A DNA stretch of 48,387 nucleotides from Nitrospirota bacterium (GCA_005877775.1 VBOJ01000073.1:1-48387); one strand, 5' to 3'; positions 9,827-18,101 are shown, counted from the stretch's first letter. Made by a program: numbers and translations. The notes: generated from the letters alone by a model not told the origin.

Positions 9827-10108
9827 TCAGCCTTGGCACCCCGACGGACTGGTCCCACTTCCGATTTGTCTCTGACTCCTGACGAAGTCCGCGATCCGTG
9901 TGAGCGAGCGCACATGCTCCACATCGAGATTCTCAATGGAAATGGTGAGTCCAAACTCCTGTTCCAAATGCACCAGCAAGTCGACAAAGGTCAGGGAGTC
10001 CATCAGCCCCGCCTTTAATAAGTCCGTCTCAGGAGACAGCACGTCCAGCTCGAGCTTGTCCCGAAAAATCGCCGTGATTTTAGGGAGGGTGTCTAGTTCT
10101 CCTGACAT
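9827..10108 (-). CDS. Acyl carrier protein
   Basis: This 93-residue acidic protein has the ACP four-helix pattern and the phosphopantetheine site GLMDSL, with Ser38 as the attachment residue. An EQEFGLTI helix-III segment and a final RIADFV helix complete the fold. The last 15 residues (Gly/Ser-rich) extend beyond the normal ACP end. The start is 1 bp from the carbamoyltransferase stop, so the two are tightly coupled. Dedicated ACPs next to adenylation enzymes are a feature of exosortase-associated EPS loci, where the ACP would hold an activated acyl or aminoacyl group. Here the neighbouring adenylation enzyme is broken, so loading would need another ligase. Confidence 0.92.
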   Translation of the reverse strand: MSGELDTLPKITAIFRDKLELDVLSPETDLLKAGLMDSLTFVDLLVHLEQEFGLTISIENLDVEHVRSLTRIADFVRSQRQIGSGTSPSGCQG

Positions 10109-10109
10109 C

Positions 10110-11255
10110 TTAAAATCCGTTGTGATGAAATATTATTCGCGCACGAGGGACACGGCCGCGAGGCCTGAGCGACGTCTCTTCAGGGTCGCGGGGGAGCCCT
10201 CTGGTTCCGAGGCAGCGGGCGGCGCGGCGGCGGACCCGCACATTCTCCAGGAACAGGACGTCAATTCCCGTGCGCAAGAAGGTCTCCATCGCCTCGCGCG
10301 GCGTATTGACGATGGGTTGGCCCTTGACGTTGAAACTGGTGTTGAGCAGCATCTCCCGCCCGGTCGTTTTCCCGACCGCATACAGCAGACCATGGAAATC
10401 TTTGTTGTCGCGGGCGGACACCGTTTGGACCCGCGCCGAGCCATCGATATGGGTGACGGCCGGCAAGGCCTGGCGACAGTGCTCCCGGACCGGCACGGTC
10501 ATGATCATGTAGGGCAAGGCGGTCATGGGTTCGACCTCAAACCAGTGATGCACTTGCTCGAGGGACACGGCGGGGGCAAACGGCCGGAAGGCTTCCCGCT
10601 TCTTGACCATGACATTGATGCGGTCGCGCATCTCGGGATGCCCCGGATTGGCCACGATGCTCCGATGGCCCAGCGCGCGGGGCCCAAACTCCATTTTCCC
10701 GCGGTACCAGGCCACGACTTGCCCCTCGGCAATGCGCCGCGCCGCCTCCTGGCAGGTCTCCTCGAACGTCGCAAAACGAACGGCATCAATCAAATCTCGA
10801 AATTCACTCAGAGCAGCATTGACTTCTTCCATGGCATAGGCGGGGCCGAAAAAGGGCACCGGCGATCGCTGGTTGCGCACCCGGCCGACCTGCGACGCCC
10901 GATACAGCGCCGCGCCGACGGCCGCCCCATCATCCCCGGCCGCCGGCTGCACATAGAGCTCGTCGAAGAGGCCCGCCCGCAAGAGCTGGCCGTTGGCCGT
11001 GCAGTTGAGCGCCACGCCGCCCGCCAAGGCCAGCCGGCGGAGACCGGTGCGGGCCCCGAAGTGTCCACAGAGGTGCCGCATCACGCGGTCGAGACAGGCC
11101 TGGAGCGCCGCCACCACCACCGCTCCATCGATGACCAAGGCCGCTGCCGCATCGTAGCCCTGACACATCCGATACTCCCGGTCATCGAGCCCGGGCCAGT
11201 GGGCCTTTTGGAAGGCGACCGACTGTTCCAGCCCGCTCACGCCGAGAATCTTCAT
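10110..11255 (-). CDS. Carbamoyltransferase (NodU/TobZ/CmcH family) with a large internal deletion
   Basis: Full-length family members run to about 570-600 residues; this frame has 381. The first 48 residues look like the normal N-terminus of the Kae1-like domain (MKILGVSG, then GYDAAAALVIDG). The sequence then jumps straight to LQACLDRVM, which normally follows some 200 residues later. The lost block includes the HxxxH metal-binding motif of the carbamoyl-transfer site. The rest is well preserved: LAGGVALN (77-84) and a complete YrdC-like half containing KMEFGPRALGHRS (188-199), which forms carbamoyl-adenylate. A 40-residue Arg-rich tail extends past the usual end. The gene is expected to be transfer-inactive. 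The start overlaps the upstream gene by 4 bp (ATGA). Confidence 0.85.
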   Translation of the reverse strand: MKILGVSGLEQSVAFQKAHWPGLDDREYRMCQGYDAAAALVIDGAVVVAALQACLDRVMRHLCGHFGARTGLRRLALAGGVALNCTANGQLLRAGLFDELYVQPAAGDDGAAVGAALYRASQVGRVRNQRSPVPFFGPAYAMEEVNAALSEFRDLIDAVRFATFEETCQEAARRIAEGQVVAWYRGKMEFGPRALGHRSIVANPGHPEMRDRINVMVKKREAFRPFAPAVSLEQVHHWFEVEPMTALPYMIMTVPVREHCRQALPAVTHIDGSARVQTVSARDNKDFHGLLYAVGKTTGREMLLNTSFNVKGQPIVNTPREAMETFLRTGIDVLFLENVRVRRRAARCLGTRGLPRDPEETSLRPRGRVPRARIIFHHNGF

Positions 11256-11647
11256 AGGAGCCCTGACCGGGGCGCCGGTCGGTGCTGCAGGAAGTGTGCG
11301 GTCAGGGTGTTCCGATCAATTTTGCCGCTGGCATTCTTCGGCAGGGTGTCGAACGCCAGCCATAACGAGGGCACCATATACGGCGGCAGGACCTTGCCCA
11401 GTGCTTGCCGGAGCCCGATCGCAGTCACCTCCGTCTCGGGCTGGGGCACGTATGCGCAGCAGATGCGTGTCCCCTCAAAGCCATCCGCATCAATTTTTGC
11501 ACCTCCGTCTTTGAGGATCCTGGCGAGCTGATTGGACAAGCCTTCCAATCGGGCGTAGGTCAATGTGTCGTCGCTCCCGACAACGGCGACAGCCTCAGGG
11601 CAGCGCTCGGCCTGGCCGGTAATGAAGTCCGCTAGCAACTCTGGCAT
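11252..11647 (-). CDS. Adenylation (AMP-forming acyl/aminoacyl ligase) enzyme remnant, core deleted in frame
   Basis: The 131-residue frame joins the two ends of an adenylation enzyme that normally has about 500 residues. Residues 1-49 match the N-terminus (ERCPEAVAV, LTYARL, SNQLARIL). Residues 56-115 match the C-terminal subdomain (DGFEGTRICCAYVP, LPPYMVPS, NASGKID with the catalytic-type Lys109). Everything between is missing, including the P-loop and the core motifs that bind ATP and substrate. The protein therefore should not activate a substrate. It still has a strong ribosome site (GAGGTGG) and overlaps the monooxygenase gene by 16 bp, so it is still placed for translation. Whether it is a relic or a small partner protein is unknown. 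Confidence 0.8.
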   Translation of the reverse strand: MPELLADFITGQAERCPEAVAVVGSDDTLTYARLEGLSNQLARILKDGGAKIDADGFEGTRICCAYVPQPETEVTAIGLRQALGKVLPPYMVPSLWLAFDTLPKNASGKIDRNTLTAHFLQHRPAPRSGLL

Positions 11648-12660
11648 TTAGCCACCTCGCGAGCGCGATTGAATGTCAGAGTTACGTGGTGCAATTCTTC
11701 GGGATTCGTTGGCACGTCTAGAATGAACGTGCGGTACCCTGCGGCCATATAGCCCGCCAACTCTTCCGCAACGCGCTCATAGCTCCCGACCAAATACGGA
11801 CACATGGTCTTATAGTTCTGAAACGGAACGAGCCAATAGGTGTCCTGCGCCGCCTCTCGCCCTATCTCCGACAACTGCTTATGCCAGACAGAATCCGAGA
11901 CCTTCATCGCCAACTGATGGGCAAGCTGGCCCCTGCGATCTTCCGGGAAGCGAGCATGGGCGACCTCCCAGGCCTCTTCCTCGCGCTTACGGCTGATGAT
12001 GCCCACCCGGATTCCTGAATCGACGGACTCATCAGGCGGCTCGCCCTGACATTCCTTCGCCGGCTTCGGATACTTGACCGCGGTCGCGCCCATCGCTTTT
12101 GCGGCTGCCAGGCCCGCTTCGGACGATCCGGATACAAAAATTCCAGGAAACAGCTCCTGCGGCAGAGACGGCGACAGCTTCAATTTGTCCACCTTGTAAA
12201 ATCGCCCGTCGTAGCTCACTATGGCGTGGTTGGCCAGAAGCCGCCTGATGATCGTGGTGTATTCGATAAGTCGTTCGTAGCGTTGATCGTGCGGAGTGGT
12301 GTCATTCAACGCCGTCAAGTCATTCTTGAACCCGCCTGCCACCATATTGAGGTATAGGCGTCTCCCGTGGAGGTACCCGAACGATGTGACCATCTTGGCC
12401 ACCGCGTAGGGATGCATGTAGGCCGGCTGGACCGCAACAAGCGGACAGAGCGACTCGGTCTGCTGGATGATGATCTGGGAAACCAGCCACGGATCGACCA
12501 GGGAGTTGTCGGTGTATACGAGGATGCCCCTGCACCCCGCCTGTTCGCTCCACCGTGCAACATCCACAACATTTCGGACATAGGCCGTGGGGTCGGCGCC
12601 GCTGGATTGCGGACAGGTCGAAAAGATCTCGATGCCTGCGTCAAGCATGACGTTCTGCAT
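11632..12660 (-). CDS. LLM-class flavin-dependent monooxygenase (alkanesulfonate monooxygenase-like)
   Basis: This 342-residue protein has the luciferase-like monooxygenase TIM barrel. Visible elements are the SEQAGCRGILVYTDN strand, the VAVQPAYMHP segment, LNMVAGGF, a DGRFYKV strand, and FVSGSSEAGLAAAKAMG, which binds the FMN phosphate. The overall pattern is closest to SsuD-type enzymes, which use reduced FMN and oxygen. No flavin reductase is nearby. LLM proteins also occur as tailoring enzymes beside adenylation enzymes and carrier proteins in natural-product clusters, and this gene overlaps the adenylation remnant, so oxidation of a carrier-bound group is a reasonable guess. It appears intact. 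Confidence 0.88.
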   Translation of the reverse strand: MQNVMLDAGIEIFSTCPQSSGADPTAYVRNVVDVARWSEQAGCRGILVYTDNSLVDPWLVSQIIIQQTESLCPLVAVQPAYMHPYAVAKMVTSFGYLHGRRLYLNMVAGGFKNDLTALNDTTPHDQRYERLIEYTTIIRRLLANHAIVSYDGRFYKVDKLKLSPSLPQELFPGIFVSGSSEAGLAAAKAMGATAVKYPKPAKECQGEPPDESVDSGIRVGIISRKREEEAWEVAHARFPEDRRGQLAHQLAMKVSDSVWHKQLSEIGREAAQDTYWLVPFQNYKTMCPYLVGSYERVAEELAGYMAAGYRTFILDVPTNPEELHHVTLTFNRAREVAKCQSC

Positions 12661-12681
12661 AGTGCTCTCCTCTGTTGCTGT

Positions 12682-13956
12682 TCAGTTGGGTTCACGCATT
12701 CCGTGCGAACTGCCGCGCACCTGTGTGCCTCCGCGCGCGCCGGCCACTCGGAGCCTTGACCCGTTGAGGAGCTTCAGATACAGACGCTCCGTCTCTTGAA
12801 CCATGCGTTCGAGGCTGAAGCGCTCGACAACTCGCTGCCGCCCCGCCTGGACGAACCGGGAAGCCAGTCCGTGATTGTCCAGAAGGCGGCAGATGGCCTC
12901 GGCTAGCGCCGCCGGATCGCGCGGCGGCACGAGCAGCCCCGTGACGTCTTCCTCCACAGCTTCGGGATTGCCTCCCACCCTCGTGGCCACCACCGGCACT
13001 CCCGCCGCCATGGATTCCAGCAGCACGTTGGACAAGCCTTCGCTCAGCGAGGGCAGCACCGACACCGATGCCTCCGCCAGCACTTCCGGCACGTCGAGCC
13101 GGAAACCCGTAAAGACGACACGTTGGTCGACCCCGAGGCGGAATACATACCGCTCCAGCTCTTGCTTGTACGCGTCCCCGTCCACCGGGGCGACGTCCCC
13201 TACGATCAGGAAGCGCGCCGTCGGTACACGCGCGGCCACGATCGCCGCCGCCTCGAGGAAGTGCTCGAGCCCCTTGGTCCGAGTGAGACGGGACAGCACC
13301 ACCACTAGCGGACAATGCGAGGGCAGGCCCAGTTCCCGGCGCAGGCCGGCTCCGTTTCTGTTTCTTTGAAACCTGGAGCAGGCGATGCCGTTAGGGATCA
13401 CTGTGATCTGTTCCTGGCAGTAGCCTTCCGCGATCAGCCGTTGTCTGATCGCCTCAGCATTCACCACAATCCTGTCGGCGAGGCGGCAGACGAGTTTCTG
13501 CACTCGCCGTTGCAGGGGAGTCCACACCTCCCCGGTATCTCGAATCGACGCCAGAATGATTGGAACGCCTGCGAGCCGTGCGGACGGGATGGCGAACACG
13601 TTGGGATAAAAACCATAGGTATGGAGGATTTGAATGCGACGGCGTCTGAGGGATTCTGCAAAGCGGAACTGTTCTTTGAACGTACCGGGACGGTACAGGC
13701 TTTTGATCTTGTATTCCGAAACCGGTATCCCGCTGGCTTCGAGCTCCGTCAGCAGGTCTCCCCGGCGTCCCAAGCAGGCCAGGTGGAGTTCGAACAAGCA
13801 AGGGTCCAGCGCCTTTCCCAGGTTCAGAAACTGCCGCTCGGTTCCGCCGATGGCAAAACAGGTGATGAACTTCTGCAAACGAATCCTGCCCGGCTGAGCT
13901 GGGATAGAGTGCTGAGATGCGGGGATAATGTCGGCTGGCACACTTTCAATGAACAT
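12682..13956 (-). CDS. Glycosyltransferase family 4 (GT-B)
   Basis: The 424-residue protein shows the GT-B layout of family 4 retaining glycosyltransferases. The N-terminal domain holds GGTERQFLNL (acceptor side). The C-terminal domain holds the strand VVVLSRLTRTKGLEHFLEAA, the strand RFLIVGD, and the nucleotide-sugar motif SLSEGLSNVLLESMAAGVPV with its catalytic Glu pair (EGxxxxxxE). The frame extends upstream to 14109 but overlaps the preceding gene; the ATG at 13956 has GAGAG ahead of it and gives the normal family N-terminus. It would add one sugar to the lipid-linked repeat unit on the cytoplasmic face. It is the only glycosyltransferase in the visible locus besides the initiating sugar transferase, so others should lie outside the window. 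Confidence 0.93.
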   Translation of the reverse strand: MFIESVPADIIPASQHSIPAQPGRIRLQKFITCFAIGGTERQFLNLGKALDPCLFELHLACLGRRGDLLTELEASGIPVSEYKIKSLYRPGTFKEQFRFAESLRRRRIQILHTYGFYPNVFAIPSARLAGVPIILASIRDTGEVWTPLQRRVQKLVCRLADRIVVNAEAIRQRLIAEGYCQEQITVIPNGIACSRFQRNRNGAGLRRELGLPSHCPLVVVLSRLTRTKGLEHFLEAAAIVAARVPTARFLIVGDVAPVDGDAYKQELERYVFRLGVDQRVVFTGFRLDVPEVLAEASVSVLPSLSEGLSNVLLESMAAGVPVVATRVGGNPEAVEEDVTGLLVPPRDPAALAEAICRLLDNHGLASRFVQAGRQRVVERFSLERMVQETERLYLKLLNGSRLRVAGARGGTQVRGSSHGMREPN

Positions 13957-13981
13957 GGCTCTCTCGGGACCGAGCGACGAA

Positions 13982-15340
13982 TTAGCGCCGATCAGGGGCA
14001 AGCTGCCCCACTGAAGTTTGGTACACGGCTTTGGCAGCGACTGCCAGCCCAGCGACATAGTAAAAGTAGAAGTTGTAGCTGACCGGGTGGAACGGACCCG
14101 CAACGGCAAAGGCGACCAGGCTCACCTGGATGCCTTCGGCGAGAAGGAACAAATCCCGCAAGGCTGTCACACGAGCGGTCGATCGCTGAACACACATGAC
14201 ACTCTTCACGCACCCGATTAACAGCAAGAGGAACAGAGTGAGTCCGGGGACGCCTAGATCGACCGCATATTCGAGGTACACATTGTGCACAACCCTCCAG
14301 GCAACCCCGCGGGCCTCATTCAGCGCCAGGGTGTTCATCCCCACACCACCCCCTACGATCGGATGAGCCAGGACGTAGTTGAAAGCAGCCGCCGTGTCGT
14401 TCCACCGCTCCTGCGCCGATCCGGTCTGGTCTGCTTTGATATCTGTAATCGTGCTCAAACGGTCGAAATAACTGGATGGGAGCAAGGGAACGCACAGGAA
14501 CGCTACGAGGAGAGCCGACCAGGCCCATGACCGTTCCGGCCGATTGCGGAGTTTCCATAGGTAGATGGTGAATGTCGCCGCCAGGGTCAGGAAACCCGCA
14601 CGGGAGTAGGTGATGATCACCGTTACCAATTCCAACAGGATGGCACCAAGCAACAAGGCGCGAGCCAGTGGTTCCCGGTGGATCAAAAAGAGCGCCACGC
14701 TTAATGGGAGGATCAGGTTGATCATGAGAGCCAGATCGTTCGGGTTCTTCGTCAACGCGGCATTGTTCCCCACGAGGCGCGGCAAAAGGCTGCTTTCGGC
14801 CATGAACGTCCCGGAGAGGAAATTAGCCGCCGCCATCGCGGCAAGCCCCACCGCCATGAGGCTCAGTCCCCAGGCCACGTGACGCAGTCTCGCGACCGTG
14901 ACCACGGTGTGGCTGAGCAACCAGAAGATTGTCAGCGTCTTGAAGTATTGGTCAAGGAGGAACGAAAGGCTGCCTCCCGGCCAGGAGGAAAACGGAATGG
15001 TGAGGACGGCCCAGCCGACCAGGTATGCAGTGATCCACATCTCGCGCACGCGCATCATGAGGGGGCGTCCATGAATGAACCGATCGTACAGATACGCTAC
15101 AATGCCTATGAGCGCCGCGATCAGCGCAATCCGGAAGGACGCGAGAGCCGGAACGTAGGATTGCGGCGCAAACAACAAGATGAACGTGAAGCCCATCACC
15201 GCCCAGAACGGGACGGGGCTGGCTGCGACCGGAATCGGCGCAACAGCCGGCCAGCCTGCTTGCACCTGCGTGAGGGCCACAGCATCAGGCCGCCACCATT
15301 CCGCGCCTGTTTCGCGACTCATCCACCAATCGCGTGTCAT
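13982..15340 (-). CDS. O-antigen ligase/polymerase-type membrane protein (Wzy-like)
   Basis: This 452-residue protein has about ten to twelve membrane helices and one large periplasmic loop. The loop carries the Wzy_C/O-antigen-ligase signature: AHPIVGGGVGMN, then VVHNVYLEYAVDLGVPG with the conserved His-Asn. Such proteins polymerise or ligate undecaprenyl-linked sugar chains in the periplasm, and in exosortase-type EPS loci they are often annotated as putative O-glycosylation ligases. The ATG overlaps, as ATGA, the stop codon of the WecB-like remnant just upstream (15337-15546). This tight join suggests the remnant was once a normal member of the operon. Confidence 0.9.
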   Translation of the reverse strand: MTRDWWMSRETGAEWWRPDAVALTQVQAGWPAVAPIPVAASPVPFWAVMGFTFILLFAPQSYVPALASFRIALIAALIGIVAYLYDRFIHGRPLMMRVREMWITAYLVGWAVLTIPFSSWPGGSLSFLLDQYFKTLTIFWLLSHTVVTVARLRHVAWGLSLMAVGLAAMAAANFLSGTFMAESSLLPRLVGNNAALTKNPNDLALMINLILPLSVALFLIHREPLARALLLGAILLELVTVIITYSRAGFLTLAATFTIYLWKLRNRPERSWAWSALLVAFLCVPLLPSSYFDRLSTITDIKADQTGSAQERWNDTAAAFNYVLAHPIVGGGVGMNTLALNEARGVAWRVVHNVYLEYAVDLGVPGLTLFLLLLIGCVKSVMCVQRSTARVTALRDLFLLAEGIQVSLVAFAVAGPFHPVSYNFYFYYVAGLAVAAKAVYQTSVGQLAPDRR

Positions 15341-15546
15341 GAATGCTGGGTGAAGCTTTTCGTCGTTGCCATCGCCTGCGGGGATCCCGTTGGCTGACGC
15401 TCTAGCAGGATTCCAACGATCCGTTCCGCCGCCCGGCCGTCCCAGAAGGGAGGAGGCCCGGATGGGTGAGGCGGATGCTCCAGATTCCAGAGGGCCTCCG
15501 TCACAATCCTCCCCGGATCGGTGCCGATGAGTCGATTAGTTCTCGG
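15337..15546 (-). pseudogene. wecB: Remnant of a UDP-GlcNAc 2-epimerase (WecB-type) gene, C-terminus only
   Basis: Directly after the stop of the sugar-transferase gene, and in the same frame, the minus strand encodes RLIGTDPGRIVTEAL and then DGRAAERIVGILLERQP. This matches the end of WecB-type non-hydrolysing UDP-N-acetylglucosamine 2-epimerases (VGTDPERI, then DGRASERIV). The remaining 300 or so residues are absent and there is no in-frame ATG. The 69 codons end in TGA overlapping the next ATG. I infer that a deletion removed most of the gene. The full enzyme would have made UDP-ManNAc, so the organism may have lost this sugar from its EPS unless another copy exists. The identification rests on motif recognition, not on an alignment. 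Confidence 0.65.
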
Positions 15547-17142
15547 TCAGCTTTCCTTGCTCGCCGCGGCATCCAGCCGACAGCCGTGGCCATGCGCCTG
15601 CGTAAGCGGCAACGTTTCGGCCCAGGCCGTCTCGACCGCACACCGGTTCTGTGGAGAGGGTTGCCACCTCGACGGTGTCGGCAGATCCGCCTGAACTGAG
15701 TCCGTTGAGGTCGCCTGATGGTTCACCGCTTTCGTATCTGCGGCGATCGTCCGGGCTCCGTCTTCTCGCATTTCGTGCCCCAAGAAGACGATCTTGACTG
15801 TCTCGAAGAGGATGCGGAGATCAAGCCAGATGGAAAGATATTTGATGTAGTAGAGGTCATAGCACAACTTCTCGATCTCTTCCTCGAGGTCATTTGCGTA
15901 GCGATAGCGGACCTGCGCCCAGCCGGTGATCCCCGGTCGAACCATTGACCGGAAGGAGTAGTACGGAATTGGCGCGCCGGATTCAGAAGCATTTCGTGAC
16001 ACCAGGACAAAGAGTTCAAAGTTCGAGGCTGGGTGCGGCCTTGGTCCCACGAGGTTCATGTCGCCGCGCAGGATATTGACGAACTGAGGCAGCTCGTCGA
16101 GCCGGAACTTGCGGAGCCAACGGCCGACCCTGGTAATCCGGTCGCCGTTGTCCTTGGCCCATTCCGACCTGTGGCTGCTGACCAGGTGCATCGTGCGGAA
16201 CTTAATCAATTGGAAACGTCTTCCTCCTTTGCCCACACGCTCCTGAACGAAGAAGACGGGACCGGTGGAGTCCAGCTTAATCGCCAGGGCGATCAGACCG
16301 AGGAGAGGAGCGCAGAGGACGAGTCCGATGATCGACACCAGGAGGCTAATCGTGCGTCCGAACGCCAGATCGAGGCGGAATTTCCGGAAATCTCTTGAGA
16401 AAATGAGGTTGCTCGGCATGAGCGATTCGATGGCGAGCTTCCCGGTCAGCCGTTCGTAGACCTCGATGCCGTCCTCCACGACGATGCCGTTGACCCGGGA
16501 CTCCAGAAGGTCATTAACCGGCAGCCGTCCACGGCGCTCGGTCAACGCCGCCACAATCCGGCTGGGTCGAACCTCCTCGATGATGTGGCGGAGGTGCCTG
16601 CGGGAACCCAGAAGCAGGTGACGAGGGACAACTGGATCCGACGACAGGACGTCATCGACTACACCGATGACCTTACAATGCTGCCGAGCTTCAAGCTCCG
16701 CAATCAAGGACTGAGCCAGCGGCGTGGCTCCCAGAATCAGCACGCGATCGAGGAACAAGCGGCTCTTCATGACTCCATAGGACGCGGCCCGGATGAGCAG
16801 CAGCAGACCAGCCGTGGTGAGAAAACTGGCGACGACGGGTCCTGCGGAAAACTGAGCTTGCGGGAGCAGCACATACAAAAGGGACCCTGCCAGCACCACG
16901 GCGGCGCCGAACGATCCGGGCAGGCGGGACAGAAACTGCGGAAAGCTGCGGACAGTTCGGAAATCATAGAGGTCGTTGTAGTAGAAGGTCACGCCGCAGC
17001 AGAGCGACAGCGCGAGGGCCTGTGCAGGCCAGTTCGCCATCTCGATCGGGCTGACCGCAGAAAGGTCTGCCCACATGATCGTCGTCGCGTAGATCGCCGT
17101 GAAGATCGAGCACATCTCGATGAACAGGAGGATGAGCATCAT
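15547..17142 (-). CDS. Undecaprenyl-phosphate sugar phosphotransferase (WcaJ/EpsB type), with an atypical C-terminal tail
   Basis: This initiating enzyme moves a sugar-1-phosphate from a nucleotide sugar to undecaprenyl phosphate. The N-terminal half has several membrane helices and a Rossmann-like CoA-binding-type domain (VLILGATPLAQ). The C-terminal bacterial sugar transferase domain shows KFRTM, LDELPQFVNILRGDMN, VGPRPH and RPGITGWAQV. The normal family end comes near residue 457 (after IVFLG). A further 74 residues then follow with no family character, ending at the TGA that precedes the WecB remnant. I think the tail is deletion-derived sequence read through in frame. The general type matches the sugar transferases of PEP-CTERM-associated EPS loci. 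Confidence 0.93.
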   Translation of the reverse strand: MMLILLFIEMCSIFTAIYATTIMWADLSAVSPIEMANWPAQALALSLCCGVTFYYNDLYDFRTVRSFPQFLSRLPGSFGAAVVLAGSLLYVLLPQAQFSAGPVVASFLTTAGLLLLIRAASYGVMKSRLFLDRVLILGATPLAQSLIAELEARQHCKVIGVVDDVLSSDPVVPRHLLLGSRRHLRHIIEEVRPSRIVAALTERRGRLPVNDLLESRVNGIVVEDGIEVYERLTGKLAIESLMPSNLIFSRDFRKFRLDLAFGRTISLLVSIIGLVLCAPLLGLIALAIKLDSTGPVFFVQERVGKGGRRFQLIKFRTMHLVSSHRSEWAKDNGDRITRVGRWLRKFRLDELPQFVNILRGDMNLVGPRPHPASNFELFVLVSRNASESGAPIPYYSFRSMVRPGITGWAQVRYRYANDLEEEIEKLCYDLYYIKYLSIWLDLRILFETVKIVFLGHEMREDGARTIAADTKAVNHQATSTDSVQADLPTPSRWQPSPQNRCAVETAWAETLPLTQAHGHGCRLDAAASKES

Positions 17143-17198
17143 TCTTTTTGGTTCCCTGTTTGGACCGGATTGAGTGAGAAGAGTTGCCCCGGGCGCCC

Positions 17199-18065
17199 CT
17201 AGCTCTTCGTGAGTCGTTGCTTCAAGCGCTGTTGTCGGTGTTCTTGTTGTTGGGAGTAAGCGCTGTAGTATCCGTAGTAGTGCGAGATGAGATGATCGTC
17301 GTAGTTGAGCACCAGACCAACCAGCTTGGCCGGGTTTATGATGTTCAGTGCTTCCTCCACCAGCTTCTGCGGGGTCTTGTGAGCCGCGATCACCATCAGA
17401 AAACCGTCAACCCATTTTTCGATCATCCGGCAGTCAGGCACCAGGACGAACGGGGGTGTATCGAGCACGATGTAGTCATAGCTGGTGCGAGCCTCTTCCA
17501 GCAGTTCCCGCACTCGGGCCGATTTGAAGACCTCGTCGGGAAGGAGGGGGCACCGACCGGCCGGCAGTACCGCCAAATGAAATCCAGGACACTCCCGTAC
17601 CACATCCTTCAAGGCATACTCCGGGTTCATGATGGCGTCCGCGAAACCGGGGACTTCGGATTCTGTCATCCCCAATTGCCTTGCCACAGACGGCAGCCGC
17701 AAGTCGGCATCCACCAAGAGAACCCGCGCTTCGTGGGACTGGGCCATTGCCCCAGCCAGGTTGATGGCCGTGGTGGTCTTGCCGTCCCCGGGGGTCGCAC
17801 TGGACACAGCGATCACCTTGAGCGCGCCGGTTTGCTGCTTCTGCTGCAACAGGAAGCCGAGCGTCCGGTATTGTTCAGCCTCGACCGAGGTTGGGGCGAG
17901 GAGGCTCACCAGATGCGCATCCGGCGCTGCCCTTTTTCCTACTTTCCTCTGAACCTGCGTTTCGGGACCTCTGCTTCCCATCTCGAGCTCCAGGAGCCTG
18001 TGCAGATGCTGCGCCTCATCCAGCGACTCCAACGACTGATTCCTTTCCTTGTCTTGGCTTGCCAT
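17199..18065 (-). CDS. EPS-locus tyrosine autokinase (CpsD/CapB/BY-kinase)
   Basis: The protein is a P-loop BY-kinase. It has Walker A ATPGDGKTTTAINLAG (near residue 91), Walker A' VLLVDADLRLP, Walker B DYIVLDTPP, and a Tyr-rich C-terminus (HYYGYYSAYS) that is the expected autophosphorylation cluster. These kinases, together with the Wzz-type protein, control polymer length and export through cycles of phosphorylation. The frame opens at a GTG at 18098, but the ATG at 18065 has GAAGG ahead of it, so I chose that. The Wzz-type stop is 36 bp upstream. No membrane helix is present, so it must use the Wzz-type partner to reach the membrane. Confidence 0.93.
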   Translation of the reverse strand: MASQDKERNQSLESLDEAQHLHRLLELEMGSRGPETQVQRKVGKRAAPDAHLVSLLAPTSVEAEQYRTLGFLLQQKQQTGALKVIAVSSATPGDGKTTTAINLAGAMAQSHEARVLLVDADLRLPSVARQLGMTESEVPGFADAIMNPEYALKDVVRECPGFHLAVLPAGRCPLLPDEVFKSARVRELLEEARTSYDYIVLDTPPFVLVPDCRMIEKWVDGFLMVIAAHKTPQKLVEEALNIINPAKLVGLVLNYDDHLISHYYGYYSAYSQQQEHRQQRLKQRLTKS

Positions 18066-18101
18066 GGGTCCTTCAATGGTCTTGGCGACGCCTTCCACAG
18101 C

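Noticed and set aside
9900-11531. Long open frame on the plus strand (543 codons) opposite the ACP, carbamoyltransferase and adenylation genes
   Set aside because: The minus-strand frames carry clear family motifs; the plus frame has a composition typical of an antisense shadow in GC-rich DNA and no known motif.
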